Positions 38,996 to 52,800 of a DNA stretch of 64,000 nucleotides are shown here, piece after piece. The notes beneath the pieces are model-generated. The model did no database searches, had not been told where the DNA came from, and saw nothing but the letters and a program-made list of their open reading frames with translations. Numbering within the stretch: the first letter of the stretch is position 1; each line of letters begins with the position of its first letter. Origin of the DNA: Serilophus lunatus (taxonomy: Eukaryota > Chordata > Aves > Passeriformes > Eurylaimidae); assembly GCA_013399895.1 (NCBI GenBank), contig VXBA01000169.1:141955-205954 (forward strand), read 5' to 3'. A program made the position numbers and the translations under genes.

Positions 38996-41900
38996 ATAAA
39001 TAGGTGCAAAGCCCACTTTTAGAAAGGCGAGCAAAAGATGATTTCCTGCCAAAACATTCTCTTTTGGGAGAGCAAAAAACAGGAACTGAGAGTCCTTTAT
39101 CTGTGCGTTTCTGTTGTTTCTTTAAGATCAGCATTCTCCAGGTTCATCACCTGTCTAATCTTTATGTGAATTAAGCAGGTTGGACTTAAGTTTTTAAAGA
39201 CAACAACTACCTGAAATACTAAGTAAAATGAACATTAGAAGCTCATGACACCAAAAGTCACACCCATTTGTGTTGAGTTCAATACCCAAACTCTGCTTTA
39301 GCCAAAGACCATAATATCTATACTGCAATAAAGGTAACTTACTGTAACTTGCATAGCATACCTTTGGCTGACCCATTCCTGGAATTAGACTTCTCTCTGC
39401 CTAATCAAATTAAAACAAATTTCTGCAGGAAAAACAAAGTCAGTGGATGAGAATTACCCAGAATTTAACTTAATTTGGAGTAGCTGAAGAAAAGTAATAG
39501 GTATGCAGCCGATTTTAGATGAAGCTATGGTAGTAACTGCTTTTGACATCTATTGTAAAAAGGCACAAAAAACTGGCGAGAGACATCTGCCGCACAAGTG
39601 AAGAAGATAGCATCATGAGAATGGAAATAAACAGAACTCTTATCCAATTAATAGTTTTATCATTCTAAAGGAGAATGAGTGAACAATTTATTCTGAAACA
39701 CTGAAGGGAGAGTTCAAGGACTACATGTTACAACTAGAAATAAGATTTTCATGAAATTTTAAATGATCTGCCATTGTCTTACTAGTACAACTGCCAAAAG
39801 ACTTCAACGTGTACAAAATGACCATATGGGAATTTTATATAAGGAACATAAATCTGAAAACTATAATATTTGCCTAAAGTAAGGGAAATTTATTTGTACA
39901 TTTAGAACTGTAATGTATTCCTGAAAAAGAAAACAACAGCCATTTTTGGAAGTACATTTCAGGTCACATCGAAGAAGCAAGCTGACTTGCAGCGCAATCA
40001 CATAAAAGTAACTCAAACTAATTTTTTTAACTGGTTTACCCTTTCCTAAAAGCATAATGTAGTGCTTATCTGTTTAGAAGCTTTATAGTGCACCTCGTTA
40101 GGCAACTGAAGAAATTGCTTGCCAATACTCACATGAGAATTGCATATGCAATTTATTGTTCACCTCAACTTTAAAGCAAAAGCCCTCCTTTTATGGCAAA
40201 CAAGCAATAACACCAAAAGAAAAACCAAACCAAACAAACAAAAACTTCTACCCATATGAAATATGCAAATATAGATCTCTTAACAACTTACTTAGAACTA
40301 CAGTACAAGATAACAAACATTAATTTGAAAAAAGAAAGCAGCTACATACAACAAATCAACTTACCTAACTATTCATTTTAAGGTAAAGACATGTAATTCT
40401 AAAAATATTTTTATGTAGATTGTTTTGCAAATAGACTGCTTTTTAGATAAAAGACTTCTACTTCTTTTTACCCACAGTTTATGAAGCTTATTACAGAAAT
40501 AAAAAATGTTATTTTGTACAATCTTTTTGTGCACTAATTTAAGCTTAATTACACAATATGATGAAGTCACACTCCTGTTTTCCAAAAGAAGGCCGGAAAG
40601 ACCTGACCACAGCAGAAAGAATCTTGGGATGTAAGGGGCACAGGGGCAACATAATTACCAATCCCCTAAATACTGCAAGAAAAACAGGGGTAGTGAAGAA
40701 CATGTTGAGTGAAGGAAACAAGGCTCCTGTTTACCAATGAAGGAGAGAGTCATCTTCTGTTTCTTGTGTAATCTGTCAAGTAAGAAATGTTTTACTTGGA
40801 CAAGAACCAGCAGTAGAAGAAGAACTAGTGCTACTGATCAATGTCAAATCACCTTGTAGACCTAAAGTAAACTTAGAATGAGACTTCTTGTACAAAAATA
40901 CTTGAAAACAAAGGACCATATGTCTCTAAACATTAAAGCACTGATGTTCATCACCTTACCAAAGGAACTAAAAGTAACTAAACTGCAAGAAGCACACCTT
41001 TAGGACACAATTCTGATCTACCTTACCTCTAGCATAAACCTGAAGCTCTTGTTCAGACTCTATTTTGATCTCTATAAATTTTCTGCCTCCTTCTGCTCTG
41101 CCATCACTTAATTCTCTTGTTTCATAGTCCTGCTGCTACAGTATGAGAAATACACTTTGATGTTTTTGACTCCACAATTTTCTGAATTCTAACAGAGACA
41201 AGTTTCTTCTTGTACTGTAAGGCAAATAACCATGCTATGTAGCTAGTAAAATAGCTGGAATATCTCTTTTGACACTATTTCCTCAGCTGCCAAAAGACTT
41301 AAGCTACATCTTCAATATTGAGTTCTTCCTTGACCTGCATATTCTGCAGTTCAGATTGACTCAAAATGAATTCTCTAATTTCTAAGATGCAGGAGGAGTC
41401 TTTCTTCCTGATTTAACAGGAAAAACTATTCCTTTTTTAAAACCATACTCAGTGTTTTCCAGCAAGATGTGAGGTCTGCTGTGATGAGACTACAGGCACA
41501 AGGGTAAAGGGAATGCACAATCACTGTGAAATCCAGGCAGAATACAAGCCTTTAGACTAGGCACAATATTTGCATTCAGAGCAGACTACTTAACTGTAAA
41601 GCTCCTATCTCCCCAAAGATTTTTATCTGTACTACATTAAGCGAACCTTTCCCAGACATACCTAGTGATTCTACTTGTTCTGTGGAAATAAGAATGATGA
41701 GCAGTCAGAATATGCAGTCTCAGGGAAATCACACTGATCTTGCTTTGGGCAACTGAATACTGGTGCTGGAAAAGGAATTGTGTGCCCACCTCTGACACAG
41801 CCCCCATGGGTTGTGAGACATTCATGTAAGATAGAAATTTCAAAAGTGTTAATTCCAGATACTTACAGGACATCCTTCAGTCTGGCTTAAAAATTCTCAG

Positions 41901-42133
41901 TTTACAGAACTACAGATGAAGTCTTAGAGAGTGAGGCAAGCTTTGATCATATCATATAGTGTATATGGGCTCTTTAACATGGGGATTTTAAAGGCAACTC
42001 AGATCAGATATTCCAAATTATCAAGGAGCTTACTTTCAGTTACCAAAGATGCTTGACTTTAATTTAGCTGTGTTTTGATTATCACCTTTAAATGTAGGAC
42101 AATGTCCTTTACACAGCTCATACTGTAATTCTC
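38996..42133. other. Unique non-coding DNA, no gene seen
   Basis: AT-rich, with an AAAC-type patch at 40221-40245. No recognisable transposon or supported exon was seen. Confidence 0.5.
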
Positions 42134-42162
42134 ATTAATTCTCATTCTCTATGAGAATTAAT
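42134..42162. repeat. Perfect inverted repeat (12-bp arms, 5-nt loop)
   Basis: ATTAATTCTCAT (42134-42145), the loop TCTCT, then the exact reverse complement (42151-42162). A partial direct copy of the left arm lies just upstream. It sits about 35 bp left of the likely edge of the next LTR. Confidence 0.9.
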
Positions 42163-42197
42163 TTTCATGGAACATTGTTCAAAGTACGCAAAAGAAA

Positions 42198-43434
42198 TGT
42201 TCACAAAGATCCTGCTAGCAGATGTGGCACACTGCTGTAAACAGGATCTAGCATTATGAAGGGAATGGGAATAAGAGAACCTCTGGCATCTCTGTGACAG
42301 TTTCCCATGATTTCTGAATTGCCCAGACATGCCTCAACATCCCACCATATGCCCAAGATCCTTCTATTTGCTCATGGCCACTGGGAGACATAAGTAGTGG
42401 GTTTCTGTGGACAGGTTTTTTGCGGTGGAGGGGGAGGCTACAGGGACGGCTTCTGTGAGACACTGCCAGAAGATTCTCCGATGTCCAAGACAGCCAATGT
42501 CAGCTCGCTCCAGGATGGTCCCGCCGATGACCAAAGCCAAGACAATCAGAGATTATACTAATGCCTCTGTGACAACATATTGAAGAAGGAAAAAAAAAGT
42601 TACTGTGCAGATGAAAATTGCAGCCAGAAAAGGGTGGAATGAGAAAATACGAACAACTCTGCAGACACCTAGGTCAGTGGAGAAGGAGGGGGAGGAGGTG
42701 TTCCAGGTGCAGGAGCTGAGGTTCCACTGCAGCCCATGGTGAAGACCATGGTGGAGCAGCTGTCCCCTTGCAGCCCATGGATGACCACAGGGGTGCAGAG
42801 ATTCATCTTCAGCCTGTGAAGGAGACCCACGCTGGAGCAGGTGAATGCCTAACAGAGGCCCATGGTCATGCTGGAGCAAGGTCCTGCCAGGGACCTGATG
42901 ACATGTGGAGAGAGGACTCCACAATTGAGCAGGATTTCCTGGTGGGACTTGTGGCCTGTGGGGGATTCGCACTGGAGTAGCTTGTGTCTGGAGGACTGCA
43001 CTCCATGGAAAAGTGACCCACATTGCAGCAGTTCGTGAAGGACTGTCTCCAGTGGGAGGGACTCCACGAGAAGCAAGGAAAAGACTCCTCTCTCTGAGCA
43101 GCAGCAGAAACAAAACCTGACTGTAACCACCATAACCTGTCTCCCTGTGCCATCTGTGAGAATTTGGGATGGAAGGAGGGGTGGGGGAAGGTGTCTTTAA
43201 GATTTATTTCACTTCTCATTCTTCAGCTCTGGTTCTGTTAGTTATAAATTTAATTGATATCCCCACCTGGAGCCTGTTTTGCCCATGACAGTGATCAGTA
43301 AGGGATCTCTCACGGTCCTTATCTCAACTCATGAAACTTTTCATTATATTTTCTCTCCTCTGTCCAGCAGCAGAGGGGAATGAGAGAGTGGCTTTAGTGG
43401 GTACCTGGCATTCAGTCAGGATCAACCCGCTATA
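42198..43434 (+). mobile_element. Degraded endogenous-retrovirus LTR
   Basis: The sequence carries the distinctive phrase set of a long avian ERV LTR: 'gcagacacctaggtcagtgg', 'ctgcagcccatggtgaagac', several variants of 'gaccc/cacgctggagcag', and 'gtgaaggactgtctccagtg'. Then come 'cctgttttgcccatgacagt', 'ggtccttatctcaactcatg' and 'tttcattatattttctctcc'. The segment ends 'gtcaggatcaacccgctata', a decayed form of the usual CACCACA end. The poly(A) signal has decayed to TATAAA near 43244. The right edge is good to a few bases. The left edge is uncertain (42198-42410); AAGAA at 42192-42196 and 43435-43439 may be a duplication but is low-complexity. A 186-codon minus-strand open frame here runs antisense to the LTR and is not a gene. 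Confidence 0.7.
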
Positions 43435-45274
43435 AAGAACACAAGTGTCTTCCTTTGCCCCACCATGCCATCTCCTCACTCACATCCCACAGGACCATGA
43501 GGAGAAAGCCTGTCAAGGCACTCAGATACCGTACAATAGTATTTCTGATAATTTGTCTGGCTATTCATTACTCAAGAACTTTTTCCCTCAATGAAGGATT
43601 ATTTTTTTTTGGTGACTTAATGACATTTTTCGGTGTGAAAAATATTTTATTGTAGCCATTATATGACAATGTATATGAACAAAATACATGATTTGGTAAA
43701 TGATACAGGATAAATACATGCAGTTTTTATTACTGTGTAAGACATAACAGTATTTAGCTACTTTGGGATCACAGCCGTCTTGGGAGAGCTGATTTTGCCT
43801 CAGAATGAAAAATAGGATGTGGTGATCTAAATAAAGATTGCATCAATGCACACAATCAAGGAGCCAAACTAAAGTTGTTGACAGGAATGGAAAAAAATTG
43901 TCTGAACCATCTCCACACCTCTATTCCTACCCCAATGACTTCACTTACTGTAATATTTCAAACAGTTTAACTGCCATACATATTCACACATTCACAAAAA
44001 AATTGTCACAGGAGCTGAAGGAAGCAAAAGTTACAAAGAATAGTCTGCTGGATGTCTTCACTTGGTCATCACAGAGATTCAGGAAAATGAGGCTTCTCTT
44101 ACTGATAAATTCCTCCTTTAATACAAGTGACTCAATTTGTTTTTATATAAAGCATAGCATTTTCAATAATATTTAAACCCATGCTAGGCTCTGTTAACTT
44201 TCCTTGCCAATACTTTCAGCAGATGGAGACTCTAGAAGATGGACCTTGACATTTCTCTCTTAGAACTGGTATGCCATTAAAAGTAACCAGACAGCCACCC
44301 CTCAGTGTCAGGCCTACGGCCAGGGTACGGCACAGAAGGAGATCAGTCACTGCAAACTTGCTCTGGGTGAATATCTTTCCACAGGATAAAAGTCTGGCTT
44401 GTAAAAGATAACAGGTGGGATTTATATAGTGAAGCTCCAGATTCAATCATCTCAGTCTCCCATTCAAGTAAGGAACAATTTTCCTTTTGACAGATGTCTC
44501 CAGCTTTGAGGTCTCTCATCGAGTTAGAAGCCAAACATCCATGTAGAATCACAAGCAAAAACTTTTTCCAGACAGTGAACAACTTTCCCTAGTGAATGTT
44601 TTGGTGCCCTTTTGGATAGAGTTAATATAAATTCTTGCAAATGCAACACATCACAATCACAAATTCTCACACACATCACAATTCTCAAAGCAAAAAAAAT
44701 AAATCATTGCATGTTCCTAAAGCACAAAGAACCCAGTGTATTATGTTTTCACAGACTCTATGTGTATTAGTGCTAAAATTTTCCCTTAATACAGGAGATT
44801 CCAGTCCCACAGTCTTACCACTGCTGTTTGAACGGAAGCCCCAGTCTTACTCAGCATGAGCTGTTTTGTTGTGCTCAGAGGAATAAATCTAACAGGATAA
44901 CATCCTCCTTGAAGATTCTAGTGACATTACTGAATGCAAACATCTGGATTTACTTTATATTTTCAAGAAAATTACACATTTTATTTCTGGTTCATTAGAC
45001 AGTAAAATACACTGAAAAGAGGACTCCAGATTTAAGTAGCTTTTGCTGAATTTTTAAAATTGTTATTCTATTATGAAATACACCATGTGTCTCTTCCTTC
45101 CCTACCAAATACCGTGTAGCATTTATCATTTCCACACTGAACATAGGTAAAATCAAATTTATTTTTTTTTCATTATAAAGGAGAATCAGACTGTCAGGTT
45201 TTAGGTCTGAAGGTCTTTGTTGTTAAGACACTAGAAGGGTTCTGTTCATTAAGGCATTCATAGTCACATGCTAT

Positions 45275-45290
45275 ATTAGCATATTAGCAT
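45275..45290 (+). promoter_or_regulatory. Tandem octamer-like sites (ATTAGCAT x2)
   Basis: Two exact, directly adjacent copies of ATTAGCAT, each one base from the POU octamer ATTTGCAT. The surrounding 40 bp is AT-rich with a weak GCTATAT/ATATAGC inverted repeat around it. Confidence 0.25.
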
Positions 45291-48200
45291 GTTTATATAG
45301 CATATTAATCACAAGTTGCAAATCAGCAGAGCTGGCGGATCTGTAACTCTCCTCCTGCCTCATACACAAACAGAGTTCGAGTGCAGTCAGAGAGCATTAT
45401 GCTGTTGAGAGCTTAAGTCACCTTATGCAATATAACTCAGGTTCTGGTAGGAACTAGCCAGATAACAACACGCAAGAAAGAAACTATAGAACTAAAAAAT
45501 TGGTTATGTATCAGTTTTGGAAGCAAATTATAAATGGTGGTAGTGTCTGCTGTTCAGCCTTTCTGCCTCTCCAGGTGAAATGCTACGTTTATATTTAAGC
45601 TACCTATCCACCTGCAAGGGAACCAAGAGCAGCAGCCTAAAACCCAGCCTAGAATCAATCCTACTTCTAACATTACTCATAAAGATAGCTATTTCATTAA
45701 ATTCTGTACCCACAAGTACTCTGCTGTCTAGAAATCTCCACAGGGCCTAAGAGCAATGTTTCTGGACAATGTTTGCAGAGGACTGAAGCACAATGTTCCA
45801 ATGTCTTGGGTAACACGAGCCTTTCAATTTGATCATGTTAGTTCTCTTACAGATGGAGACATTTATAATTTGTTATTGTTAAAACAAGTGAGGTTTTGAA
45901 GGCAGGAAAAACCCTTATGAATGAGGTTTCTGAAACATGACCAAGCCAAAGCCACCAAAAGTAAGTCTGGCCTGTCTGGAAAACAGAACTCTTAGGCTGT
46001 CTTGGTCCATTCCCCGTTGCAGCTATGTTTCTGGCAATATAAACTCACCTTGCCACTTAATCATAAGAGAAAAAATGACCTAGACACTCCTGGGGCAGTA
46101 GTTGAGCCCCAAGTCATTTGCCCAGTAGACTGGAAAACATCAGGAGAATTCAGTTTTATTCTTACTGTATTCCTGTTGGAAAAAAAATATACATGGGAGG
46201 TAAGTTTTAGAAAAAGAGTCTAAACAGCACAGATTGCACAAACATGCTGTGACTTCAGTGCTAGGACTCCATGTTTATGTCAGCAGAAGGGAAGGATGAC
46301 ATATGAGCAGCTGACACTCTCCAGACATGCTCAGGGAGCCAGAATGTGAGATACATGTCTGAGATGACAATGTAAAAATGAGTGAAGGTTTAGACTACTG
46401 TAGTTTCCTTTAAATAGTTAACAGCACCCTTTCTTGTAAAACTCCTCTTTCCCCAGTAACTACTAGCTAGAATTTCATCAACAACTAAGCAACCTGTGTA
46501 ACATAAAAATAATTATGTCAAGAGATCTCGGAGTGGCACCTGAAAGGCCCTCTGAAAACAAAGCACTGTCTCCTTTTTCTCTTACATCAAAACCACACAA
46601 AACAACACTTACAGGGAAACCATGATAAAGAGAAGAGGAAGAGATCTTGGAGTTTTTCTCTGAAGGATCCCACACAGGATATTTTCTTGGCCAGTTGATG
46701 ACTACAGAGATAGAATTCCAGATGTGTGGCTCTCAGTTAGGAAAGCCTTCCTCTCCACTACACACCCACACATATCCACTTTATGCTACTGTTAAGCAAG
46801 CTTCAGAATGAAAAAAGAATTGTGGATGAAATATTTGACATGAACATACACTCTTGGCTTCTGCAGCCCTCTTGATGGATTGTCTTGAGAGTAAATGTGT
46901 ACCATGCAATTTTCCATGAATAGAAGGAAATGCCAGACATTTACACAGTGATCAAGTTACCACTGAACTTCACTGCCTCTACTAAAGAGAACTGTACATT
47001 TGATCGTCCTAGAAAAGGTTTGGTTGTTAAAGAGGTCACAGGTTTTGAGCTTAAGACTGTAAGCTAGTAACCACATTTTTCTAGCAGATTTTAAGATATG
47101 CTGCCTTTATTTCTTACTCCAAACATCCAGAGCTACTAAAATAGTCATATATGAAGACTTCTTGATGGCTGTTTCCATACACTGTATGGATACAAAATCA
47201 TCATTTTAGGCTTACTCCAGTTTTCTTCAAGTTAGCAACTTTGTTTGAACCTAAAAAATTAACCAGTATTTAAGAAGGGCTAAATCATTACAATGTCTGT
47301 ACTACTAAGAGAAAAATAAATGTTGTCATGCTACTCAAAGCTAATGAAATCTATTTTCGTTCGAAGTATTATGTGAGGCATACAGTTACTCAGAGACATG
47401 ACAAGACTGCAGCAGTTTTTACTCTATTGAGCTTAACTGTCTTGTGAGCCTAGTGGCCTTTTAGTCAAAAACACTCTGTTTGTTCTTTTTGGTCTGAGAA
47501 GCCAACATTCATAGCAATTCTCAGGTCGTATGACCTTCAGAAGAATAAAGAGCTGATATTTGCACTTCATCATCATAAGTCAGGAAGGATGACTCCACTT
47601 CCCGATTGCTAAATTTATCATAAATCCCAAAAAGCGACTGTGAAAAAAGAAGTTACAGTAGCCCAGGTCTTCCCGAAAATTCATCACAATGGAAAAACAA
47701 AGTAGTTTACCCTTCTTCCACACCCACACCCCAAAGGAAAATAATATTCTGCCTGCTGATCAAGAACTCTGCCAGCTGCTGTAACCTTTCTATTGTTCTA
47801 GTCTGGATTGCTTTCCTTGCTGGTTTTTAGATTTTGGAGAAAATTCATCACTGAAAAACAAACAAACAAACAAAACCCACTGGTGCATATATGCTTAGGT
47901 CAATAGCAAGTTTAGACCCATGATTATAATTTCAAAAAAAACTTCTCAGATGTCAAGGTTAGGGAAGACTACTCTGTCCTGCTTGGTCATTTGATTATAT
48001 AATTTTCCTCTCATTACTATTGCAAGTTATGTAGCAATTTGGTATGGAGCATGCATCTGCAGCCACTACAGTAGCTGAGTATTACACAGACTTGATGGGA
48101 CGGCTAGCATTCCTAAGTATATTTTTTTTAAAATAACCCCTATTGAATGTTAGAAAAGAATCAATTTAAAACATATACATAGCTTTTTCAGCTTTAATAC

Positions 48201-49779
48201 TCCAACACTTAAAGGCCAGTGTCTTTGGGAAGTCTTGTTTCTAGCCACTGTGGGAGAGAAAGTGAAGCATGCATGTTTTGTGCTTGCTTGTTTAATCGAT
48301 CGTAAGATTTTTACAAAAGTATGCATCTTTTAATAGCCACATATCAGTCTAGATTCTATCCCTAGTTAAAAGGTTGAAGATTCCTGAAGCTTGATTGAAG
48401 ACAACAATCAATCCCAACCAAATAAATGCTAATTATAGCCATAAGTTGATGAGCAACAGATCTGTAAAGGAAGACTTTTGCAAAAGAAAATAAAGTTAGT
48501 GAAGAAATTGACACTCAACTGAGAAAGCATTCACTTCAACTGCAAACTGTTGACTCCCTATTCTAGTTCTGAACATGAATGGCACGAGTAGAGGGCAATC
48601 ATAAACAAATAAATTGAAATATGATTTTTTTTCTTTTAAATACTGAAGATACAAAACATAATTTGCAGCTTGCTTTGGGAGAGCCCCATTATTTCTTACA
48701 GGTTGTTGATCTTCATGACAGTTACCCCCCTGTCTCAGGAAGATACAGTCGTACAGCATTTTGAAATTTACTGGCATAGAAAACAAGCTTGTCAAGATGA
48801 TAGCATCAGTCACCCAGATTTTAACCCCTGCTTGTTTGTTTCCTTCCTAAGGAATGCAGTTAGGCAACAATGCAAGAACTTGCTGTGTTTTAAAATGAGT
48901 ATTTGCACAGTCTGATGGAAATGTAATGATGGGTCTTTGCTTCTGGTAATTGTGGGTTACCCTGTCAAAGTAGTTTTGCAAGGGATGAAGGCGGTGGGGG
49001 GTAAATGGGGAGGATGTGGCCACCCCATTAAAAAACAAAACAGTGGACAGCTGTTCAATTGACTGAGGATGCTTCCCAGAAGAAGAAACAAGCTGTTGAG
49101 ATTCACCACAAAATCCAGTTTATTTCCCTTTTGGAACTTCTAGATATTCAGTGCCATCCTCATCTTCTCTCCAACTAATGTTTTCCCCATGGTATAAGAA
49201 CTTGCTGATTAAGAAAATAAATAAAAAAGAAAGGTCAAATTCTGGATTTAAGTGTAATGCTACACTACAAACAGAAAGGTGTGACTGTATCCTTGATAAT
49301 TAACATGCCTAGTCTAGAGACTCCCTTATTTCTAGATCATAATCAGGGTGAAGCATGAAACTCAAAAAGGTGATTCAGCCTTTATTTGAACTGCCGATCT
49401 CCTTCCACCATCTCAAGAGGATAGAACACTTTTAGTGTGAAGACATGCCTCTCAGTTTGGAGAATGGAAATTCATCTACCATATTGACACCATAGCCAAG
49501 CCATGTCTAGTCTCCCATCCTAATTGCTTTTGAATGTGAGTGCAGATGCCTCCTAGAACAGTGCTGTACCATTTAAAAAAAAACAACCCTGTCTCAATAA
49601 TGCTGAAATTTTCTGCCCAGAATATTTAAATAATCCTGAGAGAACTCAGGACCCAACATTCAAAGAGTCTTCTTATTCTGTTAGTAAGGTATTTATTAGC
49701 CTAAGTGTTTCCTGTCACCTAAGGGAAAAGAAACTAAAACATATGGGACACCATAAAATTTATCATTATTTGACGTTAC

Positions 49780-49839
49780 CTGCATCAACGTGATGATATT
49801 TTGTCAAGGAATAACCTCTCGGGCCTGCAGTATCAGAGC
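49780..49839 (-). other. Candidate 60-bp internal exon (phase 1-1)
   Basis: On the minus strand the polypyrimidine-type acceptor 'tgccaacaaag' precedes 60 bp ending GATGCAG before a donor GTAACG. Of the three frames, one begins GCT CTG and reaches TGA, a second has TGA at once, and one is open throughout (SDTAGPRGYSLTKYHHVDA plus split codons at both ends). The length is divisible by three and both junctions are phase 1, as in many cassette exons. The segment has more CpG than its flanks. I do not recognise the peptide. Chance splice-like signals are common in 64 kb, so this is weak on its own. Confidence 0.2.
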
Positions 49840-52800
49840 CTTTGTTGGCAGTACACAAAAAATATGACTTTCACAACTGTAAAAAAGCATATCTGATTTT
49901 AGCTGCAGATAAAAGCTCAACACTATTCTTCAGCAATTCTGCTGCTGATGATCATTAGTATAAGCTACTTTTAAGACTTCTAAAGAAAATGAAGCAATTA
50001 TCTTGTCTCAGTAGATTTGTACTACATCCTCCATCTAAAAAAAAGGCCTTCTTACATTTCTTTTTATTTATAAGCAACATACAGTGCAATCCTTATAATA
50101 CTACAATTGTTTTCATAATTACTGCCATATATTTGCATTGTTGTTAAGTGTTTCAATGATTTTTTTTTAGTATTTGGGGAAAAAAGTGGAAAATCACCCT
50201 GTTTCCTAGTGAGAATTTTTATATACTATATATTATATTTTTATATAATTTCACAGAATAAGAGATAAGCACTCTGAAGAACAGAACATAAAGAATATCA
50301 TAACAGAATAACAAGCACATGAAACATCACATGAAACAATGGTCATTCTTGTAATGATCACAGTTCAGAGGTTTCCATGCATTTATGTCCTCATTATAAG
50401 AGCCGGAGACAATATCAAGTGAAGATAGCTGATAGACTCCTGAAACTTGCCAGATTGGTCAAAATCTCCAAAAGGTTTAAATAGCCTTTATGTTGTCAGC
50501 ACAAAAAATAAAGTAAAATCAAACATATAACTTTCTTATTCCTTTTCACATTTTCATAAAATCCACCAGCTAGAGCACAACTGATTCTTTTTGGAGCACT
50601 TTTCAGTACAGGTAGGATGTCATCACAGAGGTAAATTGCAAAATAAAAATGTAACTAATTAACTTTGACAGTGCACTTATTTGATGAAGTATCACCTTGC
50701 AGAGCAGAGAATCAGTTACAAACACCCGCTGCCAGACTGAAGAAATCATTGTTAATCTGCTTAACTGCAAGACTCCTTTAGCTCCCAGACTCCCTCCAAT
50801 GCAGACTCATGGGGATCTCAGCAGTGGTATCCCCATAAAGCATGAAGGCAGCAAATCCTTACTTCCTTCCATGGTAAAAAAGCAAATGGTTGTATTGATT
50901 AAGAAGAACTGTTCCTGCTTAGAGCATGGAACTGTAAACAGGATGGATTAACAGTGATTTGCAAAAGATTAAGAATTAAGAATGAGCATCACATTTAATT
51001 CTCTCTTCAACGAATTAATAGTCAAAAAGCATGTTCAGTAGCTAGAAAATCTCATTTTATTTATCTTTGATAAAGCCATATCAAGGGGAAAGCCCTGTGC
51101 TGGGGCCCCTCCTGGAGATTTGTCTCCCCAGGCTGAGGGCCAGTGTGTCCTCTCCATCACTAATGAATACATTTACATTTCACACTGCACCTGGAAAAAA
51201 TAGTATTCTCATTTATTCTGAGATGTGAAATAAATAAATTACTCTTGGCAGATGCCACCTTGCAACAAGAGATCTGCCAGACGACAATGAGGTGCTGGAA
51301 GATGGCACAAGCAGCCTCATATCCTCCCAAGTCAAATAAGAAACCTAAAATGCTGCTGCACAAGGTGCAACAAACGGATTAACACTATGCCTGGCTGGCT
51401 GAAGTTCCCTGGATTCAGGATGGTCTTGGGCTGAAATAAAACCAGCAATTCAGTACACAGTTGCATTCACCCATCAACCCTGAATTTAGCTGTTTCAGTA
51501 TCTTTGCTGTGTATCTCAGGTTTTGTTGCTCATATCAACATTAAATCCCAGATGGGTATATTCTTCCCCAAATCCCTCATATGCTTGCTCTGGAGGGAAG
51601 ACAGGCTTGTCCTGGGAAATGGTGGGTAATAGAACCAGTGGACACTTTCTGTAGAGTACAAAACACTTAGAGACCTCACTTGGAACAAGATTCCACTAAC
51701 TCATAAGTTTTGAGAACATGCATTTTCAGAAATGTTCTCTCTGCCTTGGGGGATCACCTCTGTATTTTATCCCCTAGACTCCACTAACTTTATTCAAAAG
51801 GTATCGCCTGGTTTACTGCAGAAGTGGCCAAAGAAATGCAGTACTTTCTGACATTTTTCCAGAAACAACAAGATGGAAGAAAAGTTGGGAACAGCTCCAG
51901 CATTTGAAGGACAACTCCAGGTCAAATATCCTCATGGCAATTTAAACAGCCCATGGTGTTTCCTGCATGAACAAACAATTTCATGGACTGGAGAGACCAA
52001 ACCTCTTGTTTTCACCCATATCCTGGGAAGATTACCATCTCTGGTCCAGACAGCCACAAGAAGTCAAGCGTCCAGCCATAGCCAAGACTGCAACCAAAAT
52101 TGGAAGATTACTACCAAGAACAGCTATCACAGAACTTCCCATATATGACATTAGTAAACTGAACTAAAAATGTATTTCTCCTTCGATAAATTTGAAGTTT
52201 GCCCTAGACATGAGAAAAAATTGATAATGAAAAGAGAAGTTCATTTTAAGATACTTTGTACATGATTATTCTGTAAAAATATTGAAACAATCAACATAAC
52301 TGATGACCCAGCAGAATAAAACCTTAATGTTGACAAAGCAAAAGCATCCTTCAGGGGCAAACTTGCAAACATCTTCATTTATATTTTATCATTTAACAAT
52401 TAAGTTTGTCTGTGCTATTGTTAAAATACCAGAAGATCATAAAGGAATTAAAACCAATACTTATGTAAAAATAAAAATAAGATATTCTGGTTTTGTTTGT
52501 TTATGCCAGACATGTATGAGGGATAATGAAATTCTAGGAAGAAATATCAAGGTTTGTTCAATAAATTGATAGGACTGGAAGTGACATATCTATTGAAACA
52601 TATACAAAAAAGTTTAGTCAAGTTTCATTTGGGGGATTAGTAAAGATTCTTTCACAGAATCTGGCACCCCCGAATGACCTAACCAGTTCTGCATCCACAT
52701 CTGGGAGAAGTGGGAATCGGAAGGAGAAGTTTGCTGTATGTTAGCAAGTATGTCTGTACTCAAAACAAAATAAGGAATTTGTCAAGTCAGTTAATAGAGA

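Noticed and set aside
42553..43113. 186-codon minus-strand open frame
   Set aside because: It runs antisense through a recognisable LTR and has no retroviral or host domain.
44312..44322. GCCTACGGCCA, the first 11 bases of vertebrate 5S rRNA
   Set aside because: The match stops there. The next bases do not follow 5S, and no internal control region is present.
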